From: Serinicoccus hydrothermalis | GTDB lineage: Bacteria > Actinomycetota > Actinomycetes > Actinomycetales > Dermatophilaceae | Length of the DNA stretch: 64,000 bases | Assembly (NCBI RefSeq): GCF_001685415.1 | Contig: NZ_CP014989.1 | Span: forward strand, 1,922,001 to 1,986,000 | Reading direction: 5' to 3' | Part shown: positions 1-7,771 of the stretch, in pieces | Layout: each line of letters starts with the position of its first letter | Numbering within the stretch: the stretch's first letter is position 1 | Translations under genes and position numbers: made by a program | Notes under the pieces: generated by a model | Seen by the model: only the letters and a program-made list of their open reading frames with translations | What the model was told of the DNA's origin: nothing | Databases searched by the model: none

Positions 1-628
1 CCGGGCGCAGCTCCCCACGCACCACGCTCTCACCACCGTGCGTCGGATTCCCGTCCAGCTGTTCCCGCGAGATGTCGACGACGGGGTAGTCCGCCACGTC
101 GACCCCGTCGGGCAGGGTGAACTCTCCCTCGCTGCCGGAGATGACGCCCAGGGTGACCATGCCGCTGACGTCGGGGCGCAGCAGCCAGACCTCGAGGTAG
201 CCGTCCCCCGCGTCCGGCCGCTCGTCCAGCTGCACGCGGAGCCGCTGCACCCCGTCGACCGCGACGACCTCGGCGCCGCCCTCGACGGCACCGCCGGCGT
301 CCGGGAGGTCCTCGAGGGTGGTGTCCGCCACGACCACCCGGTCGTCGTCGGCACCGTCGCCGCCCAGCACCGCCGTGCCCAGCCAGGCCACGAGGGCACC
401 GACCGCCGCGGCGGCCAGCAGGGGCCAGCGGGCCGGTGCCGGGGTGTGTCGACGGCGAGAGGGCCACGGCGTGGCGCCGGGCGGGGGCTCCGCCTCCTCG
501 ACGTCGGCGCGGATCCGGTCCCACACGCCGGGCGAGGGCGTGCTCTCGACCGCGCCGGCGCGGCGCAGCAGCGCCTCCGCGCGGTCGTCGTCGGTATGCC
601 GGGGGTCGCGCGGCCGGTCAGCGTTCAT
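1..628 (-). CDS. Anti-sigma-K (RskA-like) factor, C-terminus beyond window
   Basis: This is probably the membrane anti-sigma factor that holds the neighbouring ECF sigma factor inactive. The visible 209 residues comprise a cytoplasmic N-terminal segment of about 70 residues, one hydrophobic helix near residues 72-90, and an extracytoplasmic domain with the RskA-type pattern (YLEVWLLRPD, then a LP-GVDVADYP stretch and a Ser-Val-Val-Arg-Gly-Glu-Leu end). The ATG lies inside an ATGA overlap with the sigma gene stop, so the two are translationally coupled. The reading frame is still open at base 1, so the stop codon is missing. No zinc-binding HxxxCxxC motif is visible, as is usual for the RskA type. 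Family assignment is good; the signal sensed is unknown. Confidence 0.85.
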   Translation of the reverse strand, partial: MNADRPRDPRHTDDDRAEALLRRAGAVESTPSPGVWDRIRADVEEAEPPPGATPWPSRRRHTPAPARWPLLAAAAVGALVAWLGTAVLGGDGADDDRVVVADTTLEDLPDAGGAVEGGAEVVAVDGVQRLRVQLDERPDAGDGYLEVWLLRPDVSGMVTLGVISGSEGEFTLPDGVDVADYPVVDISREQLDGNPTHGGESVVRGELRP

Positions 629-1164
629 CCTGCACCTCCGAGAAGAGTTCGGAGCCGGGCCAGGGTCCGGTTGGTATGGGTCTTGACGGTGCCGAGCGGC
701 AGCTCCAGCCGCTCGGCGATCTCCCGCTGGGTGAGGTCCTCCACGTAGGCGAGCAGGATGATCCGGCGCTGCGGGTCCCCGATGCGCTCCAGCTCCTCGT
801 AGATCGTGAGCAGGTCGGCGGTGTCCGCCTGGGACCAGCCGGCCCCGTCGGCCCCGTCGTGCGGGAGCCCCGTGGGGACCGGCTGCCTTCGCCGCACCCG
901 GAGGTGGTCGGCGATGCGTCGGCGGGTGATGCCGACGAGCCAGGCACCCAGGGAGCCGGCCTGCGGGTCGAAGGTGGTCCGGCCGCGCCAGGCCGACACG
1001 AAGACCGCCTGGGTGACGTCGTCCGCGTCGTCCGGGCCCACCGCACGTCGGGAGAGGCCGTGCACGAGGCCGGACCAGCGCCGGTAGGCCCGCTCGAGCG
1101 CGTCCTGCTCGCCCCGCACCCAGCCCGCGACGATCCCGTCGTCGTCACCGGCACCGGCACTCAT
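625..1164 (-). CDS. ECF RNA polymerase sigma factor (SigK-like)
   Basis: A 179-residue extracytoplasmic-function sigma factor that redirects RNA polymerase when its anti-sigma releases it. Region 2 spans about residues 20-85 (DDADDVTQAVFV followed by an aromatic-rich helix), and region 4 about residues 120-172 carries a helix-turn-helix with LTQREIAERL and GTVKTH. Length is typical. The stop overlaps the anti-sigma start. On the minus strand, TAGGGT (1171-1176) ends 6 nt before the ATG, so the transcript is probably leaderless. It is divergent from a cyclopropane-fatty-acid synthase; in mycobacteria sigK-rskA also lies near such a methyltransferase, which supports the SigK-like reading. Target promoters cannot be deduced here. 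Confidence 0.92.
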   Translation of the reverse strand: MSAGAGDDDGIVAGWVRGEQDALERAYRRWSGLVHGLSRRAVGPDDADDVTQAVFVSAWRGRTTFDPQAGSLGAWLVGITRRRIADHLRVRRRQPVPTGLPHDGADGAGWSQADTADLLTIYEELERIGDPQRRIILLAYVEDLTQREIAERLELPLGTVKTHTNRTLARLRTLLGGAG

Positions 1165-1223
1165 GCCGCAACCCTAGGCGACCCCGCGCGCCCGGGCAGC
1201 CCCGTGTCGTTAGGGTCGGCGGC
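1165..1223. promoter_or_regulatory. Divergent leaderless promoters, sigma and CFA genes
   Basis: Two TAGGGT hexamers face away from each other: minus strand 1171-1176, 6 nt before the sigma ATG, and plus strand 1211-1216, 7 nt before the CFA synthase ATG at 1224. Spacings of 6-7 nt place transcription starts at or next to the start codons. No Shine-Dalgarno precedes either start. Seen directly; promoter function is inferred. Confidence 0.65.
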
Positions 1224-2495
1224 ATGCCGACCCCCGTCGCCCCGCGCCTGCACGACCTGCTCCTGCCCCTCGCCGGAGGCCCGCTCCCGGTGCACCTCGT
1301 CGCCTGGGACGGCTCGTCCGCGGGCGCCGACCCCGCGACCGCCCCCACCGTGCGCCTCACCTCGCCGCAGGCGCTGCGCCGGCTGCTGTGGTCCCCGGGC
1401 GAGCTCGGGGCCGCGCAGGCCTTCGTCACCGGCGAGATCGAGGTCGAGGGTGATCTGGGCGACGCCCTCGGTCAGGTCCGGGACGAGCTGGTGCGACGCT
1501 CGCCGAGCCCCAGCGCGGCCGACCGGGCCAAGGCGGTGGCCGGGCTCGGCCTGCTCGCCAAGGACCTCGACCTGCTGGGGGCGCGGCCGGCCCCGCCGAC
1601 GTCCCAGGCCGTGGTCAAGGGACGCCTGCACAGCCTGGGCCGCGACCGCGCCGCGATCAGCCACCACTACGACCTGTCCAACGCCTTCTACGAGCTCATC
1701 CTCGACGAGCAGATGGCCTACTCCTGCGCCTACGTGACCGAGCCGGGGGCGGACCTCACCACCGGTCGGGAGAGCGCGGCATACACGCTGGAGCAGGCGC
1801 AGTTCGACAAGCTCGAGCTGGTCTGCACCAAGCTGGGCCTGGACGCCCGGCCGGACCAGCGCTTCGTCGACGTCGGCTGCGGCTGGGGGTCGCTGACCCT
1901 GCACGCCGCCCGGGAGCACGGCGCCCGGGTCGTCGCCGTCACCATCAGCCAGGAGCAGCAGGCCTTCGTGCAGCAGCGCGCACAGGAGCAGGGCGTCGCG
2001 GACCGCGTCGACGTGCGCCTGCAGGACTACCGCGAGGTGCCCGAGACCGGCTTCGACGCGGTCGCCTCGATCGAGATGGGCGAGCACGTCGGCGACAAGA
2101 ACTACCGCGCGTATGCCGCGACGCTGCACCGGCTGGCGGCCCCGGGCGCGCACGTGCTCGTCCAGCAGATGAGCCGGCCTGGGAAGAATCCGGGGGGCGG
2201 GCCCTTCATCGAGTCGTTCATCGCGCCCGACATGTCCATGCGGCCGGTCGGCGCCACCATCGCCCTGCTCGAGCGCGCCGGGCTGGAGCTGCGTGGCGTG
2301 CAGGCGCTGCGCGAGCACTACGCCTGGACGGTGCGGTCCTGGGAGGAGCGGCTGCGGCAGCGCCGCGCCGAGGTGGTGGACCTCGTGGGCGAGGAGGTCA
2401 CCCGGGTCTGGGAGCTCTACCTCGCGGGCGGCGCCTGGACCTTCGCCGCCGGGCGCATGGGCGTCGACCAGCTGCTGCTGCGCCGCCCCGGGTGA
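1224..2495 (+). CDS. cfa: Cyclopropane-fatty-acyl-phospholipid synthase family methyltransferase
   Basis: A 423-residue SAM-dependent enzyme expected to transfer a methylene or methyl group to unsaturated acyl chains of membrane phospholipids. The N-terminal third is a lipid-binding-type domain. From about residue 130 come HHYDLSNAFYEL and DEQMAYSCAY, then the SAM-binding FVDVGCGWG near residues 213-221 and IEMGEHVG near 285, all hallmarks of the CFA/mycolic-acid methyltransferase family. The length fits. The start is the ATG directly downstream of a leaderless-type -10. It is convergent with the sortase gene. Whether it makes a cyclopropane or a mid-chain methyl branch cannot be told from sequence alone. 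Confidence 0.93.
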   Translation: MPTPVAPRLHDLLLPLAGGPLPVHLVAWDGSSAGADPATAPTVRLTSPQALRRLLWSPGELGAAQAFVTGEIEVEGDLGDALGQVRDELVRRSPSPSAADRAKAVAGLGLLAKDLDLLGARPAPPTSQAVVKGRLHSLGRDRAAISHHYDLSNAFYELILDEQMAYSCAYVTEPGADLTTGRESAAYTLEQAQFDKLELVCTKLGLDARPDQRFVDVGCGWGSLTLHAAREHGARVVAVTISQEQQAFVQQRAQEQGVADRVDVRLQDYREVPETGFDAVASIEMGEHVGDKNYRAYAATLHRLAAPGAHVLVQQMSRPGKNPGGGPFIESFIAPDMSMRPVGATIALLERAGLELRGVQALREHYAWTVRSWEERLRQRRAEVVDLVGEEVTRVWELYLAGGAWTFAAGRMGVDQLLLRRPG

Positions 2496-2530
2496 GCGGA
2501 GCCGCGACGGCGAGGACCCGCTGGCCGACC

Positions 2531-3262
2531 TCACCCGACCGGGGAGGCGGTGACGACGAGGTTGTCGCGATAGCTCCCGGCCCGGTCCGACCAGGGGCCG
2601 GTGCAGGTGACGAGCCGCAGCAGGGGCGGGCCGTCGCGCTCGAAGAGGTCATCGACGGCCAGCTTCTTCTTCTCGGTCGTGCGTCGGCCGGTGACGGTGT
2701 AGGAGGTCCGTGAGCCGTCCTCGTGCTCGACGACGACGGGCATACCCTCTGCCACCTCGGTGAGCCGCAGGAAGGCACCCGGGCCGCCGAGGTCGTCGAC
2801 GTGCCCGGCGACCACCGCCGAGCCCGCGTCGGCGCCGGGCCGAGGCCCGAAGCGGTACCACCCGGCCCGGTCGGCGTCCTCGGGGATCTCCATGAGGCCG
2901 CCCCCGTCCACGCCGACCGCGTCGAGCGGCACGTCGAGGTCGAGGTCGGGGACGAGCAACCGCACCGGGCGCGCGCCCTCGTCTTCCGTGACGCCGGGCA
3001 CGGAGGCGTCCTGCGCCCGTGGCTGCTCGGCCACGGCGCGCGGGGACGCCGCGGTGGGGACAGGACCCACCGCGGCGCCGGCTGCCGGCGACGCACCCGA
3101 GGGTGAGCGGGCCGCAGGGCTGGACGACCCGAAGTCGGCGGCAGCGGGCAGCGGGTCGCGCTGCAGCCCCCAGAGGGCGAGCGCGACGACCGCGAGACTG
3201 CTGAGCAGGGCCGCCGCCGCGGCCGGCGAGAACCGGCCGCGGCGGGGCTGGGTCCGGGGCAA
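2531..3262 (-). CDS. Class F sortase (first copy)
   Basis: A 243-residue membrane-anchored transpeptidase that should attach surface proteins to the cell wall. An N-terminal hydrophobic helix (about residues 13-31) is followed by a low-complexity Ala/Pro/Ser linker and a sortase domain from about residue 100. The catalytic His lies in GHVDDLGG, the Cys in VTCTGPW and the Arg in SYRDNLVV. The gene begins 3 bp after the stop of the upstream DUF4397 gene, which ends in a wall-sorting-like tail, so that protein is the probable substrate. A second class F sortase lies at 13767-14552. The His/Cys/Arg set is intact here, unlike the second copy. Confidence 0.92.
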   Translation of the reverse strand: MPRTQPRRGRFSPAAAAALLSSLAVVALALWGLQRDPLPAAADFGSSSPAARSPSGASPAAGAAVGPVPTAASPRAVAEQPRAQDASVPGVTEDEGARPVRLLVPDLDLDVPLDAVGVDGGGLMEIPEDADRAGWYRFGPRPGADAGSAVVAGHVDDLGGPGAFLRLTEVAEGMPVVVEHEDGSRTSYTVTGRRTTEKKKLAVDDLFERDGPPLLRLVTCTGPWSDRAGSYRDNLVVTASPVG

Positions 3263-3265
3263 GGG

Positions 3266-4078
3266 TCAGGCAACCTCGCGACGGACCAGGCGGCTGCCGG
3301 CGAGCACCGCACCGGCAGCGCCGGCCATGAGCAGGACGGTGAGGACAGGCCCCGAGGTGGCCAGGCCGCCCTGGCCGGAGGGCACGCCGCCCGGGTCGCC
3401 GTGCAGGCCGTCGATCGTCTGCACCGCGAGGTCGAGGGTGTCGTCCTCGGCCGAGCCCCAGGCATACACGATGGTGTTGGTGCCCTCGGCGAGGTCGAGG
3501 TCGGCCGGGCCGATGACGACGTCCTCCGTGCCCGCGAGGACGACGTCGGCGGAGACCGTGGCGGCATCGAGGTCCAGCACCTGCTCGTCCGGGTTGGTCA
3601 GGCCCTCGACGACCGGGCTCCCGTCGGCGCGCACGTCGACGGAGGGGGCGGCCGCGGCGTGCCGCACCGTAAGCCGTGCCTGGCCGGCGTCGAGCATCGA
3701 GGTGTCGTTGGCGAAGGCGGACAGCATGGGGGTGCCGTCCTCGGCGAGGTGGGCCGCGAGCGTGACGTTCGCACCCCCGGGCACCTCGACGCCGTCTGCG
3801 GAGATCGCCGGCTCGGCGGACTCCGGGTCGTCGCCGTCGGCATACACCGCGATGTCGTAGCTGCCCTCCTCCAGCATCATCGGGTCGGTCAGCGTGCCCG
3901 GCTCGAAGTCGGGGATGAGCTCCTCGCCGTCGACGTAGACGTCCACGGTCAGGCCCGGGACGGCGTGCAGGACCGAGACGGTGGCCTCGTGCTCGTCGGC
4001 CGTCGCCGGGGCGGCGAGGGCGACGGTGCCGGCACCGGCCACGAGGGCGGCGGCGCTGGTCGCTGTGAACTTCCGCAT
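3266..4078 (-). CDS. DUF4397 surface protein with sortase-like tail
   Basis: A 270-residue exported protein. A signal peptide (MRKFTATSAAALVAGAG, cleavage likely after ATA) leads into two DUF4397 beta-rich repeats of about 100 residues each (VLHAVPGLTVDVYVDG and VRHAAAAPSVDVRADG). A Gly/Pro linker, LATSG, a hydrophobic helix and a final RRLEVA-like basic end follow (the end reads VRREVA). This looks like a degenerate LAxTG/LPxTG sorting signal, and a class F sortase is encoded 3 bp downstream. The start at 4078 is preferred over an in-frame ATG at 4132 because GAAGGAG lies at good spacing and the signal peptide begins there. DUF4397 has no established biochemical role; a surface or adhesion function is only plausible. 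Confidence 0.85.
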   Translation of the reverse strand: MRKFTATSAAALVAGAGTVALAAPATADEHEATVSVLHAVPGLTVDVYVDGEELIPDFEPGTLTDPMMLEEGSYDIAVYADGDDPESAEPAISADGVEVPGGANVTLAAHLAEDGTPMLSAFANDTSMLDAGQARLTVRHAAAAPSVDVRADGSPVVEGLTNPDEQVLDLDAATVSADVVLAGTEDVVIGPADLDLAEGTNTIVYAWGSAEDDTLDLAVQTIDGLHGDPGGVPSGQGGLATSGPVLTVLLMAGAAGAVLAGSRLVRREVA

Positions 4079-4302
4079 GAGGGGTGCTCCTTCATCGCAG
4101 GTGGGGCGGACCGGTTCCGCCCTCACCACCAACTACGGCCCGGGAGCACCCTGCGGATTCAGTCTTTGTCACACCTCCCTGTGGGGTATGTCTCACGCGG
4201 CTTCCGGTTGTCCGCTGCGGTTTCGCGGGGGACACTGGGCATACCTGAGACAAGGATTGGACAAACTCGAGTCCGGTCCGGACGAGCACCAGGAGGGTGA
4301 CG
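4079..4302. promoter_or_regulatory. Divergent intergenic region, DUF4397 / small hypothetical
   Basis: This 224-nt region separates divergent genes and is less GC-rich than its surroundings. It holds a separated inverted pair (TGTCTCA near 4193, TGAGACA near 4246), one GGCATACC octamer (4238-4245) and AGGAGG at 4291-4296 serving the gene at 4303. Possible -35-like TTGTCC and TTGGAC boxes are present but no convincing paired -10 was found. No gene seen. Confidence 0.4.
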
Positions 4303-4539
4303 ATGAGTGAGCACCAGGGACAGATGACCGGTACCGAGGGCCAGGAGGTGTCCTGGACCGACCTCGGCAAGGAGATGTGGAACTACCTCACCGGCCAGGG
4401 CGCGGCGATCAACTACACCTTCCAGGACATGGCGGTGGAGGTGCCGCGCGACACCGGCCCGGACGCCCCCCGCGCGACGTGGAAGCTGGACGGCACGCTG
4501 CGGATCACCACCGAGGACCGCGAGCACGGCGAGGGCTGA
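4303..4539 (+). CDS. Small acidic hypothetical protein
   Basis: A 78-residue soluble acidic protein of unknown function, not recognised as any family. It has no signal peptide or membrane helix. The centre carries WTDLGKEMWNYLTGQGAA, and the rest is predicted beta (ATWKLDGTLRI). The ATG at 4303 is chosen over a GTG at 4297 because AGGAGG (4291-4296) sits 6 nt before it. Its stop is 7 nt before the FHA-domain gene, so the two are almost certainly co-transcribed and may act together. Confidence 0.75.
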   Translation: MSEHQGQMTGTEGQEVSWTDLGKEMWNYLTGQGAAINYTFQDMAVEVPRDTGPDAPRATWKLDGTLRITTEDREHGEG

Positions 4540-4546
4540 GCACCCC

Positions 4547-5428
4547 GTGACGCCGCAGCTGCACATCGACGCCGACCTGCGCCTGAGCATCGCCGTGCCG
4601 GCCACCTCCGACGCTGCGGCCGAGGAGGTGACGGCGACCGTCCGCGGGACGGGCACCGAGCTCGAGGTCCACCTCGACCAGCTCGCGGCCATGCCGATCG
4701 GCCTGGGTCGTCGTGCCCTGGCCGACCTCGCGTCCGACGTGGGCGCGGCGGCCGCGGACGCGGGGCTGACGATCGTGGTCACCGGACCGGACGGGCCGGT
4801 CGTGGCGCTGGGTCAGGTCCGGTCCCGGTTGCTGGACCGTGCCGTCACCGGCTCGCGTCACGTCGAGGTCCGGGACCGACGCGGTGCCCTGCGCATGCTG
4901 CGCCGGTCCCGCTCGTCGGGTCCCTCGCTCGCCGACCTGGCCCCGCCGAGCACCCCGTGGCCCGTCCTCCCCACGGTGGCGCGGCTTCGCCCGCGGCGGG
5001 TCACCACGACGCACGACCCGCTCGGCGGCGGCGAGCCACGGCTGGTCTACTACCCGGCCCCGGGTCCGGAGCAGGGTGCCCCGCGGCTCGTCGCACGGCT
5101 CCGGCGCGGCACCACCACCCTCGGCTCGGACGAGGGGTGCGACGTCGTCGTCGCCGGGCTGGACCCGCTGCACGCGGAGATCCGGCGCGACCCCGCCGAC
5201 GACGAGTACCTCCTGCACGCCGCGGCGGGCTCCTCGGCCACCGTCGGCGGCGAGCCGGCGCACGACGGGATCGTGCTGCGCACCGGCGCGACCGTCACGT
5301 GCGGCGACCAGACCTTCGTCTACATGCGCGAGGAGTATGCCGACCACGGCCGCCCCTACGGCGGCCGGGAGGGCGGCGAGTTCAGCCGCCAGCGCCCGCA
5401 GCCCAACCCGCGCCGCTACGAGCGCTGA
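4547..5428 (+). CDS. FHA-domain protein
   Basis: A 293-residue cytoplasmic protein with a C-terminal forkhead-associated domain, a phosphothreonine-binding module that normally reads Ser/Thr kinase signals. The domain occupies about residues 185-265. The pattern LGSDEGCDVVV, then DPLHAEI and TVGGEPAHDGIVLRTGATV, matches the FHA core, although the usual GR-x-S/H reading is loosened (TTTLGSDEG). The N-terminal 110 residues are a separate alpha/beta domain I do not recognise, followed by a basic Arg/Ser linker. The start is GTG, 7 nt after the upstream small gene. No kinase gene is nearby, so the partner is unknown. Confidence 0.8.
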   Translation: MTPQLHIDADLRLSIAVPATSDAAAEEVTATVRGTGTELEVHLDQLAAMPIGLGRRALADLASDVGAAAADAGLTIVVTGPDGPVVALGQVRSRLLDRAVTGSRHVEVRDRRGALRMLRRSRSSGPSLADLAPPSTPWPVLPTVARLRPRRVTTTHDPLGGGEPRLVYYPAPGPEQGAPRLVARLRRGTTTLGSDEGCDVVVAGLDPLHAEIRRDPADDEYLLHAAAGSSATVGGEPAHDGIVLRTGATVTCGDQTFVYMREEYADHGRPYGGREGGEFSRQRPQPNPRRYER

Positions 5429-5474
5429 GCGGGCTGCTCCCTGCCGCCGGCACGGCGGCCCCCCAGCCCCAGCC

Positions 5475-5528
5475 CCACCGGGCGTCGCGGACCGTGAGCG
5501 CGGGGCTCGCGGTCCCGACGCCCGGTGG
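5475..5528. terminator. Bidirectional terminator hairpin
   Basis: A long stem of about 24 bp (CCACCGGGCGTCG... pairing with ...CGACGCCCGGTGG, one bulge and one mismatch) with a GC-rich loop near 5499-5504. It lies between the convergent FHA and GntR genes and ends exactly at the GntR stop codon. There is no T-run, which is common in high-GC actinobacteria. Confidence 0.75.
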
Positions 5529-6230
5529 TCAGACCGAGAAGCCGCGCAGGAGTGCCGCGGTGCCCTCGAGGTGGTCCCGCATCGCCTCCCGTGCCGCCTC
5601 GGGGCGGCCGGCCAGCACGGCGGTGACGACGGCCTCGTGCTGCCGGGTGGAGTGCGCGAGGTTCGGCGGGAGGAGCGGGATGCGGTCCAGCAGCGCGTTC
5701 GTCCGGTCCCGCACGTCGGCGACGACCCCGGCGAGGCTGGGCGATCCGCTCAGTTCGGCGAGCGTCAGGTGCAGCCTCGCGTCGAACGGGCGGTACTGCT
5801 CCACCCCGGCCCGCGCGCAGTCCCGCGCCGCCGCCCGCAGCGCCTCCCGCTGCTCGTCGGTCAGCGTGCGGGAAGCGGCGAGCGCCGCGGCGGCCGGCTC
5901 CACGATGGCGCGCAGGGTCAGCAGGTCCTCCACCTCCGCCGCGTCGAGCCCGCGGCCGACCCCGGGGGTCGGCACCGACCCCGAGACGTAGGTCCCGCCG
6001 TAGCGGCCGCGGCGCACGCTGACGTAGCCCGCCGCCCGCAGCTCGCCGATGACCTCCCGCAGCGTGGTCCGCGAGACCTGCAGCGAGGCCGCGAGCTCGC
6101 GCTCGGCCGGCAGCTTGGACCCGGGAGGGAAGGTCCCGAGGCGCAGCAGCCGGAGCACCCGCTCCATCGTCTCCTCGAAGGCGTTGCCGCGGCGGACCGG
6201 CACCACCCGTGGATCGCGACCGTGCTGCAT
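5529..6230 (-). CDS. GntR/FadR-family transcriptional regulator
   Basis: A 233-residue regulator with an N-terminal winged helix-turn-helix (about residues 12-78: PPGSKLPAERELAASLQVSRTT is the helix-turn-helix region) and a C-terminal all-helical FCD effector domain (Asp and His ligand positions in ARLHLTLAELS and HSTRQHEAVV). The divergent operon beginning at 6341 is the expected target, and an 8-bp inverted repeat in its promoter (6301-6326) is a candidate operator. The ATG at 6230 is chosen over a GTG at 6239 because the minus-strand -10 TACGGT ends 7 nt upstream, implying a leaderless mRNA. The likely effector is the substrate or a gamma-glutamyl intermediate of the adjacent pathway (inference). 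Confidence 0.9.
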   Translation of the reverse strand: MQHGRDPRVVPVRRGNAFEETMERVLRLLRLGTFPPGSKLPAERELAASLQVSRTTLREVIGELRAAGYVSVRRGRYGGTYVSGSVPTPGVGRGLDAAEVEDLLTLRAIVEPAAAALAASRTLTDEQREALRAAARDCARAGVEQYRPFDARLHLTLAELSGSPSLAGVVADVRDRTNALLDRIPLLPPNLAHSTRQHEAVVTAVLAGRPEAAREAMRDHLEGTAALLRGFSV

Positions 6231-6259
6231 ACCCGACACCGTAGGCCCTCCCCGGACCC

Positions 6260-6326
6260 TTGACGGGGCGCGGCAACCGCGCCAGACTCGGTCCGGATGC
6301 TCAATGGACTACTACTGATCCATTGA
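6260..6326 (+). promoter_or_regulatory. Promoter and candidate GntR operator
   Basis: TTGACG (6260-6265) is a -35 candidate, with a weak -10 (CAGACT, about 17 nt on). Immediately downstream is a perfect inverted repeat TCAATGGA (6301-6308), 10-nt spacer, TCCATTGA (6319-6326), just before the RBS GAGGAAGGA of the permease gene. An operator at this site would block transcription. The repeat is seen directly; binding by the adjacent GntR protein is inferred. Confidence 0.6.
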
Positions 6327-6340
6327 CGAGGAAGGACGAC

Positions 6341-7771
6341 ATGGCGCGCAGGGTCGACTACCAGAACGTCGCGGACGACTACCACCAGCACCGGCAGCTC
6401 AAGAAGGGCGCGGCGGGCTGGGTGCTGCTCGCCGGGCTCGGCGTCAGCTACGTCATCTCCGGCGACTTCGCGGGCTGGAACTTCGGCCTTGACGAGGGCG
6501 GCTGGGGCGGCCTGCTCATCGCCACCGTGCTCATGGCCGTGATGTACACCTGCATGGTCCTCGGCCTGGCCGAGATGTCCTCGACCCTGCCGACCGCCGG
6601 CGCCGGCTACGGCTTCGCCCGGCGCGCGCTGGGTCCGCTCGGCGGCTACGCGACCGGCGTCGCGGTGCTCATCGAGTATGCCGTCGCCCCGGCCGCGATC
6701 GCGGTCTTCATCGGCGGCTACGTCGAGGCGCTCGGCCTGTTCGGTCTGACGAACTCCTGGCCGGTCTACCTCGTGGCCTACCTCATCTTCATCGGGCTGC
6801 ACATCTGGGGCGTCGGCGAGGCCCTGAAGGTGATGTTCGCCATCACCGCGGTCGCCGTGGTCGCGCTCCTCGCCACCGTCGTGGGGCTGCTGCCGCACTT
6901 CCGGGTCGACAACCTCTTCGACATCGCCGCCACCGACGCCGCGGGCGCCAGCGGCTTCCTCCCCTTCGGCTTCGCCGGCGCGCTCGCCGCCCTCGTCTAC
7001 GGCATCTGGTTCTTCCTCGCCGTCGAGGGCGTGCCCCTGGCCGCCGAGGAGACGGCCGATCCCAAGCGCGACATGCCCCGCGGGATCATCGTCGCGATGG
7101 GCGTGCTGCTCGTCTTCGCCGCCTTCATGCTGCTGCTCGTCCCCGGCTCGGCCGGGGCCGAGACGGTGCGGGTCTCGGACAACCCGCTCCCACTGGCGCT
7201 GCGGACGGCGCTGGGCGAGGCCTCCTGGATCGCGGGCTTCGTCAACTACGCGGGCCTGGCCGGGCTGGTCGCGAGCTTCTTCTCGATCATCTACGCCTAC
7301 TCGCGCCAGCTCTTCGCCCTCTCCCGGGCGGGCTACCTGCCGCGGGTGCTCTCGCTCACCGGCAGCCGGAAGACGCCGTGGGTGGCGCTCGTCGTGCCGG
7401 GCACCATCGGCTTCCTGCTCGCGGCGCTCACGCAGAACGGCGCCCTGCTCATCAACATCGCCGTCTTCGGCGCGACCGTCTCCTACGTCCTGCTCAACCT
7501 GTCGCACATCGCGCTGCGGCGCCGCGAGCCCGACCTGGAGCGCGGCTACCGCACCCCCGGTGGCGTGGTGACGACCGGCATCGCCCTGACGCTGAGCGTG
7601 GTCGCCGTGATCGCCACCTTCTTCGTCGACCGCACGGCCGCGGGCATCACCGCCGCGGTCTTCGTGGCCTTCGTCGCCTACTTCTGGTTCTACAGCCGCC
7701 ACCACCTCGTCTCCTCCGCCCCGGAGGAGGAGTTCGACCAGATCACCGAGGCCGAAGGGGGCCTGCGATGA
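6341..7771 (+). CDS. eat: Ethanolamine-type APC permease
   Basis: A 476-residue inner-membrane transporter of the amino acid-polyamine-organocation superfamily with about 12 hydrophobic segments. It most resembles the ethanolamine permease group: near its N-terminus it has LKKGAAGWVLLAGLGVSYVIS, GDFAGWNFGL and EGGWGGLL, and later WFFLAVEGVPLAAEE with DPKRDMPRG. It probably imports ethanolamine or a related small amine. ATG 6341 has an AGGAAGGA RBS, and an in-frame upstream extension lacks one. The stop overlaps the next start (ATGA). It is the first gene of a five-gene operon opposite a GntR regulator. Substrate assignment by homology is moderate; a polyamine or amino acid is the alternative. 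Confidence 0.85.
   Translation: MARRVDYQNVADDYHQHRQLKKGAAGWVLLAGLGVSYVISGDFAGWNFGLDEGGWGGLLIATVLMAVMYTCMVLGLAEMSSTLPTAGAGYGFARRALGPLGGYATGVAVLIEYAVAPAAIAVFIGGYVEALGLFGLTNSWPVYLVAYLIFIGLHIWGVGEALKVMFAITAVAVVALLATVVGLLPHFRVDNLFDIAATDAAGASGFLPFGFAGALAALVYGIWFFLAVEGVPLAAEETADPKRDMPRGIIVAMGVLLVFAAFMLLLVPGSAGAETVRVSDNPLPLALRTALGEASWIAGFVNYAGLAGLVASFFSIIYAYSRQLFALSRAGYLPRVLSLTGSRKTPWVALVVPGTIGFLLAALTQNGALLINIAVFGATVSYVLLNLSHIALRRREPDLERGYRTPGGVVTTGIALTLSVVAVIATFFVDRTAAGITAAVFVAFVAYFWFYSRHHLVSSAPEEEFDQITEAEGGLR

Noticed and set aside
38-748. Long plus-strand frame opposite the sigma/anti-sigma genes
   Set aside because: Composition is Arg/Pro/Ala-rich shadow text with no family motifs, while the minus strand carries clear sigma-factor and RskA patterns.
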